Shown here in pieces: positions 15,218 to 23,518 of a DNA stretch of 46,829 bases. The stretch lies in contig NZ_JQKB01000041.1 of the NCBI RefSeq assembly GCF_000745835.1, forward strand, positions 1 to 46,829. The letters are read 5' to 3'. The notes beneath the pieces are model-generated. The model did no database searches and had not been told where the DNA came from. It saw only the letters and a program-made list of their open reading frames with translations. How positions within the stretch are numbered: the stretch's first letter is position 1; each line of letters starts with the position of its first letter. Source of the stretch: Belnapia moabensis DSM 16746 (GTDB taxonomy: Bacteria > Pseudomonadota > Alphaproteobacteria > Acetobacterales > Acetobacteraceae). A program made the translations under genes and the position numbers.

Positions 15218-17317
15218 TCAGTTGCGCCGGGCCGCCTCCGCCGAGCTGAGGATGAAGGCGCGGATCTGCAGCACCTGCGCCTCGTCCAGCCGCCCCGCGA
15301 AGCGCGGCATCCCGCTCCCGAGGAAGGCCCCTTCGAGCACCACCTTCGGCAGCTCCTCCAGCAGCTCCCGGTGCGCATAGCCGAGATTGGGCACGTTGCC
15401 GCCGTTGTTGACGCCCGGCGCCCCGTGGCAGCCGGCGCAGTTGGCGACATAGAGTCCCGCCCCCGCTTGCGCATCCTCGGCCTTGTAGGCGATGCCGCTG
15501 ACCAGCGGCCGCCGCTCCGCCTGCACCACCGCCGGCATCGGCGCCGTGCCGCCGACGCGGAAGGTGTAGACCCGCCCCGGCGTCACCCGGTCCGTCGCCC
15601 GCTGCACGATGCCATAGACGCCGCCCCAGCCGACCGCGATCGAGACATACTGCTCGCCATCGATCTCGTAGGTGGACGGTGCCGCGACCACGCCGGAGCT
15701 CACCGGCACCTCCCAGAGCTTCCGCCCGTTGCGTGCGTCATAGGCGATGAAGCGCCCATCCGCCGTGCCCTGGAAGACGAGGTCGCCCGCCGTCGTCAGC
15801 GTGCCGCCATTCCACGGCCCGCTGTAATCGACGCCCCAGGCCTCCTGCTGCCGCACCGGGTCCCAGGCGACCAGCCGCCCGAAGGCCTTCGCCTTCGGAT
15901 CGACGGCATTGAGGTAGAAGCCAAGGTTCCACCCCGACGCGCTCTGGAAGCGCATCGGCGAGTTCGCATTCATCCGCCAGCCCTGGTCGGGCGAAAGGGT
16001 GAGCGGCACGCCATGCACCGGCATGTAGACCAAGCCGGTCATCGGGTTGAAGGACATCGGGTGCCAGTTGCGCGCGCCATAGGCGGTCGGGATCGCCTCG
16101 AAGGGCTGGTCCACGCTCCGTGCCGCCGGGTTCTCGATCGGCCGCCCCTCGTTGTCGTAGCCCGTCGCCCAATTCACCGCGGTGAAGTTGCGCGCCGAGA
16201 TGAACTCGCCCGTCTGCCGGTCGATGACGAAGAAGAAGCCGTTCTTCGGCGCATGCATGACGACCTTGCGCCGCCGCCCGTCGATCTCGAGCTCGGCGAG
16301 GATCATCGGCTGGGTCGAGGTGAAGTCCCAGTGGTCGCCCGGCGTCTCCTGGTAATGCCAGACATACTGGCCCGTCTCCGGGTTCAGCGCGACGATGGAG
16401 CCGAGATAGAGGTTGTCGCCGCCTGCCGGGCTGCGCAGGTGGCGGTTCCAGGGCGAGCCGTTGCCGGTGCCCACATACATCAGGTTCAGCTCGGGATCGT
16501 AGGTCATGGTGTCCCACATCGTCCCGCCGCCGCCGGCCTCCCACCAGCGCCCGGCCGGGTCCCAGGTGCGCATGGCCCGCGCCATGCTCTCATCCTCCGG
16601 CGGCTTCGAGGGGTCGCCAGGCACCGAGAACCAGCGCCACTTCTGCTCGCCCGTCGCCGCGTCATAGGCGGTCAGGTAGCCCCGCACGCCATATTCCGCG
16701 CCGCCATTGCCGATGACGACCTTACCCGCGAAGACTCGCGGCGCACCGGTGATGGTATAGGCCCGGCTGCGGTCGATGATCGTGTCCCGCTCCCAGAGCT
16801 TCTGCCCCGTCGCCGCATCCAGTGCGAAGAGCCGCCCGTCGTAGGAGGCGACATAGACCTTGCCCTGATAGACCGCGACGCCACGGTTCACGACATCGCA
16901 GCACCCCCGCTCGCCATGCTCCCGCGGCACCTCCGGGTCGAAAGTCCAGAGCGGCTGCCCGGTCTTCGCATCGACCGCATGGACGATGCTCCAGGACCCG
17001 GTGACATACATCACCCCGCCGACGACCAGCGGCGTTGCCTGCACCCCCCGCCGGGAGCCGAGGTCGTAGGACCAGGCCAGCCCCAGCCGCCCCACCGTGT
17101 CGCTGTTCACCGCGCGCAGCGGGCTGAACCGGTTCTCGGAATAGTTCAGCCCATAGCTCGGCCAGTCCCGCCCTGTTGCGGCATTGGCGATGATGCTCCG
17201 CTGGTCGACGGCGCCCGTCGCGGCGCGGATGCGCTCCGGCGTCAGGCCTTGCGCGCCGGCCGTACCGGCGACGGCGCCGGCCAGCAGCGCCGCGAGGGCG
17301 GTGCGGTGCAGGGGCAT
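15218..17317 (-). CDS. PQQ- and haem c-containing alcohol dehydrogenase (quinohaemoprotein)
   Basis: This 699-residue protein has a Sec signal peptide (RTALAALLAGAVAGTAGAQG). An eight-bladed PQQ propeller follows, with the adjacent disulfide pair Cys139-Cys140 (ERGCCDVV). The catalytic Asp331 lies in GDHWDFTSTQP. The residue two after it is Thr, not the second Asp of lanthanide-type XoxF enzymes, so a calcium-type site is expected. A fused cytochrome c domain carries CAGCH (627-631) and axial Met670 (GSGMPRF). The enzyme oxidises alcohols in the periplasm and passes electrons through its haem to the respiratory chain. The start follows GAAGGGAG. No pqq synthesis genes are in the window. The adjacent MFS gene may share its transcript. 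Confidence 0.93.
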   Translation of the reverse strand: MPLHRTALAALLAGAVAGTAGAQGLTPERIRAATGAVDQRSIIANAATGRDWPSYGLNYSENRFSPLRAVNSDTVGRLGLAWSYDLGSRRGVQATPLVVGGVMYVTGSWSIVHAVDAKTGQPLWTFDPEVPREHGERGCCDVVNRGVAVYQGKVYVASYDGRLFALDAATGQKLWERDTIIDRSRAYTITGAPRVFAGKVVIGNGGAEYGVRGYLTAYDAATGEQKWRWFSVPGDPSKPPEDESMARAMRTWDPAGRWWEAGGGGTMWDTMTYDPELNLMYVGTGNGSPWNRHLRSPAGGDNLYLGSIVALNPETGQYVWHYQETPGDHWDFTSTQPMILAELEIDGRRRKVVMHAPKNGFFFVIDRQTGEFISARNFTAVNWATGYDNEGRPIENPAARSVDQPFEAIPTAYGARNWHPMSFNPMTGLVYMPVHGVPLTLSPDQGWRMNANSPMRFQSASGWNLGFYLNAVDPKAKAFGRLVAWDPVRQQEAWGVDYSGPWNGGTLTTAGDLVFQGTADGRFIAYDARNGRKLWEVPVSSGVVAAPSTYEIDGEQYVSIAVGWGGVYGIVQRATDRVTPGRVYTFRVGGTAPMPAVVQAERRPLVSGIAYKAEDAQAGAGLYVANCAGCHGAPGVNNGGNVPNLGYAHRELLEELPKVVLEGAFLGSGMPRFAGRLDEAQVLQIRAFILSSAEAARRN

Positions 17318-17410
17318 GGACAATCTCCCTTCCTGTCCGAACCTCGTGGTCCGGTTGGGAGAAAGCCTAAGCACTCGTATACGCCAGGCGCAACCGGCGC
17401 GTGTGTCGCT

Positions 17411-18577
17411 TCACCCCGCCACCGGCCGCCGCGCCAGCAGCCGGAAGGCCGCATAGGCCAGCACCAGCAGCGCGACGAAGCCCGCCGCCGCATGCAGCGG
17501 CGCCGCCGCCACCCCCGTCACGTCCTGCACCCATCCCGCCGCCGGCGGCAGCCCCGCATGGCCGACATAGAGCCAGGTATAGAAGAGCCCCATGCCGACG
17601 GCCCGGTTCTCCGGCCGCAGCGCCTGGGCGGGCAGCGCCATGATCACCCCGACCGGCAACCCCATCGCCAGCCCCGCCACGAGCAGCGGCGTGACACCCA
17701 TCCCCGCCCCCAGCGCCATAAGGCAAGCGGCCCAGCCGAGGCACCCCGCCAGCATCAGCACCGCCGGCGAGACCCCGCGCTGCGCCAGCATCCCTCCCGC
17801 CTGCACCGAGGCGACGGAGAGCCAAGTCGCCAGCCCCACCACCAGCCCCGCCTGCCCCGGCGGCAGCCCGCCCTGGACGAGGAAGGTCGGCGCGAATCCG
17901 ATCGTCACCGCGAGGCTGCCATTCAGCCCGCCCCACATCGCCCCGGCGAGGCAGACCAGCCCCACCTCCCGCCCCGAGATTCGCCCGCGCGCCCCGGCCG
18001 GCGCCGCCGCCCCGTCATTCGGATGCGCCCTGTAGCCGATGCGCAACAGCAGCAGCGCCACCAGCGCCAGCACCCCCGTCGCCGCGAAGGCCAGGGCCCA
18101 TCCTGCGGCGGCCGCCAGCACCCCGAGCCCCAGCTGCGCCAGGCCGATGCCGATCGGGAAGGAGTTCACGAAGATCGCCATGGCGAGCACGATCTCCCGC
18201 TGCCCGGCGAACCAGTCCGTCACCATCTTCGCCATCAGCACGTTGAGCAGCACCGCGCCCATGCCGGCCAGCACCCGTCCCGCCGCCAGCCCGGCGAAGC
18301 CCGTCGCCAGGCTGGCCACCAGCCCGCCGAGCGCCATCAGCACCAGCCCCGCCACCACTACCCTCGTGTCGCCGAAGCGCCGCCCGAGCGCCCCGCCCGG
18401 CAGCGCCAGCACCAGCCCCGGCAGGAAGTAGAGTCCGATCAGCGCCCCGAGATCGGCGCCGGTGAGCCCCAGCTCCTCCACCAGCAAGGGCGAGACGGAG
18501 GCGACCGACTGGAACTGGAAGCCGAGGCTGGTCCGCGCCGCCGTCAGCACCAGCAGCGCCCGCCACTTCGCCTCCAT
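17411..18577 (-). CDS. MFS transporter (CynX/NimT-like)
   Basis: This 388-residue protein has about twelve hydrophobic segments. After the first segment comes the MFS motif LPGGALGRRFGDTR (loop 2-3), and VLAGMGAVLLNVLMAKMVTD resembles the antiporter-type stretch of cyanate/nitrate relatives. The C-terminal half has WLYVGHAGLPPAAGWVQD. A strong GGGAGGGG precedes the ATG. It lies upstream of the PQQ dehydrogenase on the same strand across a 93-nt gap. The substrate is unknown; uptake or export of the alcohol or acid handled by that enzyme is possible. Confidence 0.88.
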   Translation of the reverse strand: MEAKWRALLVLTAARTSLGFQFQSVASVSPLLVEELGLTGADLGALIGLYFLPGLVLALPGGALGRRFGDTRVVVAGLVLMALGGLVASLATGFAGLAAGRVLAGMGAVLLNVLMAKMVTDWFAGQREIVLAMAIFVNSFPIGIGLAQLGLGVLAAAAGWALAFAATGVLALVALLLLRIGYRAHPNDGAAAPAGARGRISGREVGLVCLAGAMWGGLNGSLAVTIGFAPTFLVQGGLPPGQAGLVVGLATWLSVASVQAGGMLAQRGVSPAVLMLAGCLGWAACLMALGAGMGVTPLLVAGLAMGLPVGVIMALPAQALRPENRAVGMGLFYTWLYVGHAGLPPAAGWVQDVTGVAAAPLHAAAGFVALLVLAYAAFRLLARRPVAG

Positions 18578-18601
18578 GCGCCCCTCCCGCGGACCTGTCC
18601 G

Positions 18602-19090
18602 TCAGGTATAGATGAAGTCCTGCACCCCCAGGTAGCGCCCGAATTGCTCGAGGGTGATGGTGCCCCGATGCTCCCCCGGCGCCCCGCCCAGCGTGCCGTA
18701 ATGGATGACGAGGTCGCCATCCTCCTCCAGCTGCATGGTCACCGTCCGCGGCGATACGCCGGTGAACTTGATGCGGTCCTCGCCCTGGCGGAAATCGCCG
18801 ATGACATCGCCGATCCCGTCGCTGTCGCCCGGCACAATGCCGTCCGGCGTCCCGGTGAAGCGGAAGATGTCGGCCCCGGCGCCGCCGAGCAGGAAGTCGT
18901 TGCCGATGCCCCCGCAGACTACGTCGTTCCCGGCGCCGCCCTGCAGCACGTCGGCACCCGCGCCGCCATAGAGGCTGTCGTTGCCGTCATTGCCGAACAG
19001 GCTGTCGCTGCCGCCCTCGCCGAAGACCATGTCCGCCAGGCCGGCGCCGGCGATCGTCTCGGATGCATTGGTGCCATGGTAATGGGTCAC
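18602..19090 (-). CDS. Small RTX (haemolysin-type calcium-binding repeat) protein
   Basis: This protein of about 162 residues starts at GTG 19090, preceded about 9 nt upstream by AGGGGGGA. About six glycine/Asp nonapeptide repeats occupy residues 15-70 (for example GEGGSDSLFGNDGNDSLYGG and GGAGADVLQGGAGNDVVCGG). They end in the DIFRF that closes RTX beta rolls, followed by a C-terminal DVIGDFRQGEDRIKF domain shared with serralysin-like proteins. RTX repeats bind calcium outside the cell and normally travel by type I secretion. No catalytic domain is fused and no secretion genes are adjacent. One repeat contains an unusual Cys (VVCGG). Confidence 0.85.
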   Translation of the reverse strand: MTHYHGTNASETIAGAGLADMVFGEGGSDSLFGNDGNDSLYGGAGADVLQGGAGNDVVCGGIGNDFLLGGAGADIFRFTGTPDGIVPGDSDGIGDVIGDFRQGEDRIKFTGVSPRTVTMQLEEDGDLVIHYGTLGGAPGEHRGTITLEQFGRYLGVQDFIYT

Positions 19091-19236
19091 GACCGGTATT
19101 CCCCCCTGCGATCCCTCATCGCCGGTATACGATACGCGATCGTCAGGTCGGCCGCTCTTCACTCTGGGTTGATTTACCGCCGAATCAGCAAACGCGCACG
19201 GTCCTGTGGCGCATCGCATCGGGGTGGAAGGGCTGG

Positions 19237-19326
19237 CGGAGGGGATGGGATTCGAACCCACGATAGAGGTTGACCCCCTATAACGGTTTAGCAAACCGTC
19301 GCCTTCAGCCACTCGGCCACCCCTCC
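19237..19326 (-). tRNA. trnS(GCU): tRNA-Ser (anticodon GCU)
   Basis: On the minus strand this 90-nt sequence starts GGAGGGGTGGCCGAGTGG and ends CATCCCCTCC plus discriminator G. The 7-bp acceptor stem is GGAGGGG/CCCCTCC. The D-arm is GCCGAGTGGCTGAAGGC, the anticodon arm ACGGTTTGCTAAACCGT with anticodon GCT, a long variable arm follows as in class II tRNAs, and the T-loop is GGGTTCGAATCCC. The long variable arm and anticodon identify a serine tRNA reading AGC/AGU. CCA is not encoded. No integrase or attachment duplication is visible nearby. Confidence 0.97.
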
Positions 19327-19505
19327 GCAGGTGCAGCACGGCTCACGACGTATGCAGGCCGCTTCATACCGAAGCCCCCCCACCCCGTCAAACCCCACAT
19401 CACGGGCCCAACATCACGGGCGATGATGTTCCGCCTCCCGCACCAGTGCTTGACCCGCACCCGCCCCCGCATCACGGTGCGCCGCGGGAGACGATAGGGG
19501 GCTTG

Positions 19506-20318
19506 ATGGCAGGGTCGCGCCTGCAACGGGCGGCGTTCGGCGTGGCGGTGACGGGGGCCTATGGGCTGATCCTGGCGCCGGTGCTCGCCGTCATCGTCAT
19601 CAGCGTCTTCGCCCAGGAGATCGTCTCCTTCCCGCCCACGGGCTTCAGCCTCGCCTGGTACGCCAATGCCTGGGAGAAGCGCGAATTCGCCCGCGGCTTC
19701 GCCACTTCCCTGCAACTGGCGCTGGCCGCCACCGCCATCGGCGTCCCCCTCGGCACGGCGGCGGCCCTGGCCCTCGCCCGCGCCCGGCTCGGCGGCCTCC
19801 GCGGCGCGCTGAACACGCTGCTGCTCGGGCCCCTCGCCGTCCCCGGCGTCGTCGCCGGCACCGCCCTCTACCTCTTCTACGTCCGCGCCGAATTCTGGGT
19901 CGATGACGACATCAAGGGCACGCTCCCGGGCCTCGTCGCCGCCCATGTCCTGCTGACCATCCCTTGGACGGTCCGCCTCGTCCTCGCCTCTCTCCAGGGC
20001 CTCGACCGCGCGGCGGAGGAGGCGGCGGCCAATCTCGGCGCCCGCCCCTTTACCGTCTTCCGCCGCATCACCCTGCCGATGCTCCGCCCGGGCGTCGTCG
20101 CCGCCTGCCTCTTCAGCTTCATCCAGAGCTTCGAGAACCTCGAATTGACGCTGCTCCTGGTCGGCCCCGGCCGCACCACCCTCCCCGTCGCCATGCTGAA
20201 CTACCTCGAATTCCGCGTGGACCCGACGCTCGCCGCCGTCGCCACCGTGCAGATCGCGCTCGTCGGCGCGCTGATGCTGATCACCGACCGCTTCGTCTCG
20301 CTGAGCCGCGTCGTCTGA
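19506..20318 (+). CDS. ABC transporter permease, spermidine/putrescine PotC-type
   Basis: This 270-residue permease has six predicted membrane segments. It carries the cytoplasmic EAA loop EEAAANLGARPFTVFRRITL (about residues 178-197) that docks on the ATPase. FPPTGFSLAWYANAWEKREF is typical of PotC-like subunits. I start at ATG 19506, which has AGGGGG about 6 nt upstream; the longer frame starting at 19446 is Pro/His-rich and not homologous. It leads a four-gene operon in the order permease, ATPase, binding protein, permease. Its ATPase partner starts 2 nt after its stop. The 180 nt between it and the tRNA should hold the operon promoter, but no clear boxes are seen. Confidence 0.9.
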   Translation: MAGSRLQRAAFGVAVTGAYGLILAPVLAVIVISVFAQEIVSFPPTGFSLAWYANAWEKREFARGFATSLQLALAATAIGVPLGTAAALALARARLGGLRGALNTLLLGPLAVPGVVAGTALYLFYVRAEFWVDDDIKGTLPGLVAAHVLLTIPWTVRLVLASLQGLDRAAEEAAANLGARPFTVFRRITLPMLRPGVVAACLFSFIQSFENLELTLLLVGPGRTTLPVAMLNYLEFRVDPTLAAVATVQIALVGALMLITDRFVSLSRVV

Positions 20319-20320
20319 GC

Positions 20321-21397
20321 ATGGGCACCCTCACCCTCGACGCCATCAGCCGCCGTTACGCCACCACCATCGCCGTCGAGCGCGTCGACCTGGACGTCGC
20401 GCAGGGCGAGTTCGTCGCCCTCCTCGGCCCCTCCGGCTGCGGCAAGACGACGACCTTGCGGATGGTCGCCGGCTTCGTCCCGCCGAGCAGCGGTCGCATC
20501 CTCATCGCCGGCCGCGACGTGACGAAGGCCCCGCCGCATGGCCGCGACACGGGCATGGTTTTCCAGTCCTACGCCCTCTTCCCGCACATGACGGTCGGCG
20601 AGAATGTCGCCTTCGGCCTCGAGATGCGGAAGGTCGCCCGCGCCGAGCGCGACGCGCGGGTGCGCGAAGCCCTCCGCCTCGCCCGCCTCGACGGCCTGGC
20701 GGACCGCCTCCCCCGCCAGCTCTCCGGCGGCCAGCAGCAGCGCGTGGCCCTCGCCCGCGCCCTCGTCGTCAACCCAGCCGTCTTCCTGCTCGACGAGCCG
20801 CTTTCCAACCTCGACGCCAAGCTCCGCGCCGAGGTCCGCATCGAGATCCGCGCCCTGCAGCAGCGCCTCGGCCTGACGACCCTCTTCGTCACCCATGACC
20901 AGGAGGAGGCGCTGACCATGGCCGACCGGCTGGTGGTGATGGAGCGTGGCCGCGTCCGCCAGATCGGCACCGCGGAGGCGCTCTACGAACGCCCGGCCGA
21001 TGCCTTCGTCGCCGGCTTCATCGGCCGCTGCAACCTGCTTCGCGGCACGCCGGAGGCCCCTGGCCAATTCCGCACCGCCACCGGCGCCCTGCTCCCCCGC
21101 CTGCCGCTTGCGGCCCCGGCCGGCAGCGTCCTCGCCCTCCGCCCCGAGCGCATCACGGTCGCGACCGAAGGCACCGGCCTCCCCGCCCGCCTCATGGCCG
21201 TCACCTATCTCGGCGCCCAGACCGAGTACCATCTCGACCTCGCCGGCACCCGGCTGCTGGCCATCGCGCCCACGCCGGCCGAAGGCGACCCGCGCCGCGC
21301 GCTCGCCCCCGGCGATGCCGTCCTCGCCCATTGGGACCCCGCCGAGGCCCGCCTGCTCCCCGCCGAACCCGGCGACCTCCCCGACGACGCCACCTGA
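20321..21397 (+). CDS. ABC transporter ATPase, spermidine/putrescine PotA-type
   Basis: This 358-residue protein has an ATPase domain followed by a regulatory TOBE-like domain. Walker A is GPSGCGKTT (about 38-46), the Q-loop segment is VFQSYALFPHMTV, the signature is LSGGQQQRVALARAL, and Walker B is VFLLDEPLSNLDAKLR with FVTHDQEEAL. The PotA family label comes from the whole pattern and the C-terminal LRPERITVAT...VTYLGAQTEYHLDL segment. It energises import by the flanking permeases. It is tightly spaced between them, with a 2-nt gap upstream and 17 nt to the binding-protein gene. Confidence 0.92.
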   Translation: MGTLTLDAISRRYATTIAVERVDLDVAQGEFVALLGPSGCGKTTTLRMVAGFVPPSSGRILIAGRDVTKAPPHGRDTGMVFQSYALFPHMTVGENVAFGLEMRKVARAERDARVREALRLARLDGLADRLPRQLSGGQQQRVALARALVVNPAVFLLDEPLSNLDAKLRAEVRIEIRALQQRLGLTTLFVTHDQEEALTMADRLVVMERGRVRQIGTAEALYERPADAFVAGFIGRCNLLRGTPEAPGQFRTATGALLPRLPLAAPAGSVLALRPERITVATEGTGLPARLMAVTYLGAQTEYHLDLAGTRLLAIAPTPAEGDPRRALAPGDAVLAHWDPAEARLLPAEPGDLPDDAT

Positions 21398-21414
21398 ACC
21401 CGGAGACCGCCCCG

Positions 21415-22440
21415 ATGCGCCTCACACGCCGCAGCACCCTCGCCGCCGCCCTCACCGCCGGCCTCCCCGGCTTCGCCGATGCCCAGCCCTCCGGCCAGGT
21501 CGTCGTCGGCACCTGGGGCGGCGACTACGGCGACCTGCTCGCCTCCAACATCGACAAGCCGATCCTCGCCCCCAAGGGCATCGAGGTGGTGCAGGATGTC
21601 GGCCCGCAGGACCCGCGCAAAACCAAGCTGATCGCCGAGCGCGCCTCGCGCCGCGGCAGCATGGATGTCTGCTGCCTCTCGGATGTCGACATGTTCACCC
21701 TCGCCCAGCAGGGCGTCTTCGAGCCGATCGAGGAGGGCCGCATCCCCAACCTCGCCCGCGCCATCCCCTCGCTGAAGCGCCCCTATTCGGCGCCGCACAT
21801 CTATTCGGCGAAGGTCATCCTTTACAACCCGGCCAAGGTGACGACGCCCCCCCAGTCCTATGCCGACCTGTGGGACCCGAAATACCGCGGCCGCGTCGGC
21901 CTGGTGGACATCCTCCACTTGCAGAACATGGAAGCCGCGTCGCTGGTCGCCGGCGGCACCGTGCACGACTACGAGCCCGGCAAGAAGAAGCTGATGGAGC
22001 TCCGCAGCCTCGACGCGAAGGTCTACCCTTCCAACGAGGCACTCGCCGCCGCGCTGAAGTCGGAGGAGGTCTGGCTGACCATCATGTGGCTCGCCCGCGG
22101 CTTCATGTGGAAGAAGTCCGGCATCCCCGTCGAGCACGCCGTCCCGAGCGAGGGCGCCACCAGCATCTGCTTCGAGATGTCGGTGCCGAAGAACGCCCGC
22201 AACCGCGCCGGCGCCATGGCCTATCTCGACGCCGCCCTCGACGCCCGCGCCCAGACCGCCTTCGCCGACCGCATGGGCTACGCGCCCACCGTGACCGACG
22301 CCCAGCTCCCCCCCGAGCTCGCCCGCCAGATCAGCCTCACCCCCGAGCAGCAAGCGAAGCTCCGCACGCCCGACTACGAATACATCGCCAAGAACCAGGT
22401 CGCCCTCATCGACTTCTGGAACAAGGAGTTCAAGCGGTAG
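21415..22440 (+). CDS. Periplasmic solute-binding protein, PotD/polyamine type
   Basis: This 341-residue protein carries an export signal, MRLTRRSTLAAALTAGLPGF plus ADAQ, with a twin-arginine-like TRRS. The mature sequence has VVVGTWGGDYGDLLASNI and SYADLWDPKYRGRVGLVDIL, typical of family 1 extracellular binding proteins that take polyamines, thiamine-like compounds or opine-like solutes. IDFWNKEFKR is at the end. It is the specificity subunit of the operon and lies 7 nt before the second permease. The exact ligand is unknown. Binding-protein genes placed third in such operons are common in alphaproteobacteria. Confidence 0.9.
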   Translation: MRLTRRSTLAAALTAGLPGFADAQPSGQVVVGTWGGDYGDLLASNIDKPILAPKGIEVVQDVGPQDPRKTKLIAERASRRGSMDVCCLSDVDMFTLAQQGVFEPIEEGRIPNLARAIPSLKRPYSAPHIYSAKVILYNPAKVTTPPQSYADLWDPKYRGRVGLVDILHLQNMEAASLVAGGTVHDYEPGKKKLMELRSLDAKVYPSNEALAAALKSEEVWLTIMWLARGFMWKKSGIPVEHAVPSEGATSICFEMSVPKNARNRAGAMAYLDAALDARAQTAFADRMGYAPTVTDAQLPPELARQISLTPEQQAKLRTPDYEYIAKNQVALIDFWNKEFKR

Positions 22441-22447
22441 GGGAGCG

Positions 22448-23278
22448 ATGGCCGCCCTCCTCCTCCCCGCGACGCTCCTGGTGCTCGGCCTGCTGGTCGC
22501 GCCCATGGCGATGCTCTTCCGCATCAGCCTGAACCGCTACGACGCGGCACAGATGATGCAGGAGGCGCTGACCGCGGAGAACTACCTCCGCGCCCTCGCC
22601 GACCCCTATTACCGCGAGGTGCTGGGGACGACGCTCGGCGTCGCCTTCACCAGCACCCTGCTTGCCCTGCTGATCGGCTTCCCCGCCGCCTACTGGCTCG
22701 CCCGCATGGAGAGCCGCTGGAAGAGCCTCGCTACCATCCTGACGCTCTTCCCCCTGCTCGTCGGCAACGTCGTCCGTGCCGCCGGCTGGATGGCCCTCCT
22801 CGGCCGCGACGGCGCCATCAATGCCGGCCTCATCGGCATGGGCCTTATCGCCGAGCCCTGGCCGATGCTCTACACCACCGGTGCCGTCATCGCCGGCATC
22901 CTCGCCGTGGTCGCCCCCTACATGATCCTGACCCTCGCCGCGGTGATCGAGGGCATCCCCCGTGGCGTCGAGGAGGCGGCGGCCAATCTCGGCGCCAGCC
23001 CGATGACCGCCTTCCGCCGCGTCGTCCTTCCGCTCGCCCTGCCCGGCGTCGCCGCCGGCTGCGTCCTCGTCTTCATCCTCTGCATGAACGCCTATGCGAC
23101 GCCCGTCCTGCTCGGAGGCCCGCAGTTCAAGATGATGGCGCCCGCCGTCTACGACCAGTTCGTGCGCGGGACCAACTGGCCTTTCGGTGCCGCCCTCGCC
23201 TTCCTCCTCCTCATCGTCACCCTCGCGCTCACCATCATCGGCAGCACGATCCTCGCCAGCCGCTCGCGTTCGCGTTGA
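22448..23278 (+). CDS. ABC transporter permease, spermidine/putrescine PotB-type
   Basis: This 276-residue permease has six predicted membrane segments. The EAA loop is EEAAANLGASPMTAFRRVVL, nearly matching that of the partner permease, and an extracytoplasmic LRALADPYYREVLGTTLGVA lies before the transport core. It closes the operon that starts at 19506. GGGAGCG lies directly before the ATG. The following 240 nt are AT-richer and belong to the KGG gene leader. No terminator with T-tract is obvious after the TGA. Confidence 0.9.
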   Translation: MAALLLPATLLVLGLLVAPMAMLFRISLNRYDAAQMMQEALTAENYLRALADPYYREVLGTTLGVAFTSTLLALLIGFPAAYWLARMESRWKSLATILTLFPLLVGNVVRAAGWMALLGRDGAINAGLIGMGLIAEPWPMLYTTGAVIAGILAVVAPYMILTLAAVIEGIPRGVEEAAANLGASPMTAFRRVVLPLALPGVAAGCVLVFILCMNAYATPVLLGGPQFKMMAPAVYDQFVRGTNWPFGAALAFLLLIVTLALTIIGSTILASRSRSR

Positions 23279-23425
23279 GCGCGAAAAACCATCCCGGTTA
23301 CTCCCTTGTGGATATTGCGAGACCGGCCACGCAACCGGGCCGGGAAAGCCTGTCCTTGGCCGCCACCATGGCGCCTTCGGATAGTTTATAATATTGATTT
23401 TGCAGTGTTTTTCTAGACTTTGTAC

Positions 23426-23455
23426 GGAACGTGCCGCATCCGGCGGCACCGTTCC
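23426..23455. promoter_or_regulatory. Long imperfect dyad upstream of the first KGG gene
   Basis: The 240-nt gap 23279-23518 holds no gene. It contains an AT-rich tract (about 23385-23420, including TATAAT at 23387) that is a likely promoter region. After it come GGAACGTGCCGC (23426-23437) and GCGGCACCGTTCC (23443-23455), inverted copies with a 5-nt loop and a single bulged C. It could be an operator or a leader stem-loop of the KGG mRNA. GGAAC and CGTT here are 20 nt apart, too far for a standard EcfG promoter. Confidence 0.4.
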
Positions 23456-23518
23456 ACGTTCTCCCCCGCAGGCCGCGGACAAGGCGGCCACGCAGTTAAT
23501 GAATCGGGGATGAACATC

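Noticed and set aside
15218-17317. Lanthanide-dependent XoxF-type enzyme
   Set aside because: The residue two after the catalytic Asp is Thr, not Asp, and a fused cytochrome c domain is present.
15371-19273. A 1300-codon open frame on the plus strand
   Set aside because: It lies antisense to the PQQ dehydrogenase, MFS and RTX genes. Its composition (Arg/Pro/His-rich) is that of a GC-rich shadow frame, and it shows no domain.
19237-19505. Integration site of a genomic island at tRNA-Ser
   Set aside because: No integrase and no duplicated tRNA 3' end were seen in the window.
23426-23453. EcfG promoter before the first KGG gene
   Set aside because: GGAAC and CGTT are 20 nt apart, outside the usual 16-17 nt spacing; the segment is better explained as a dyad.
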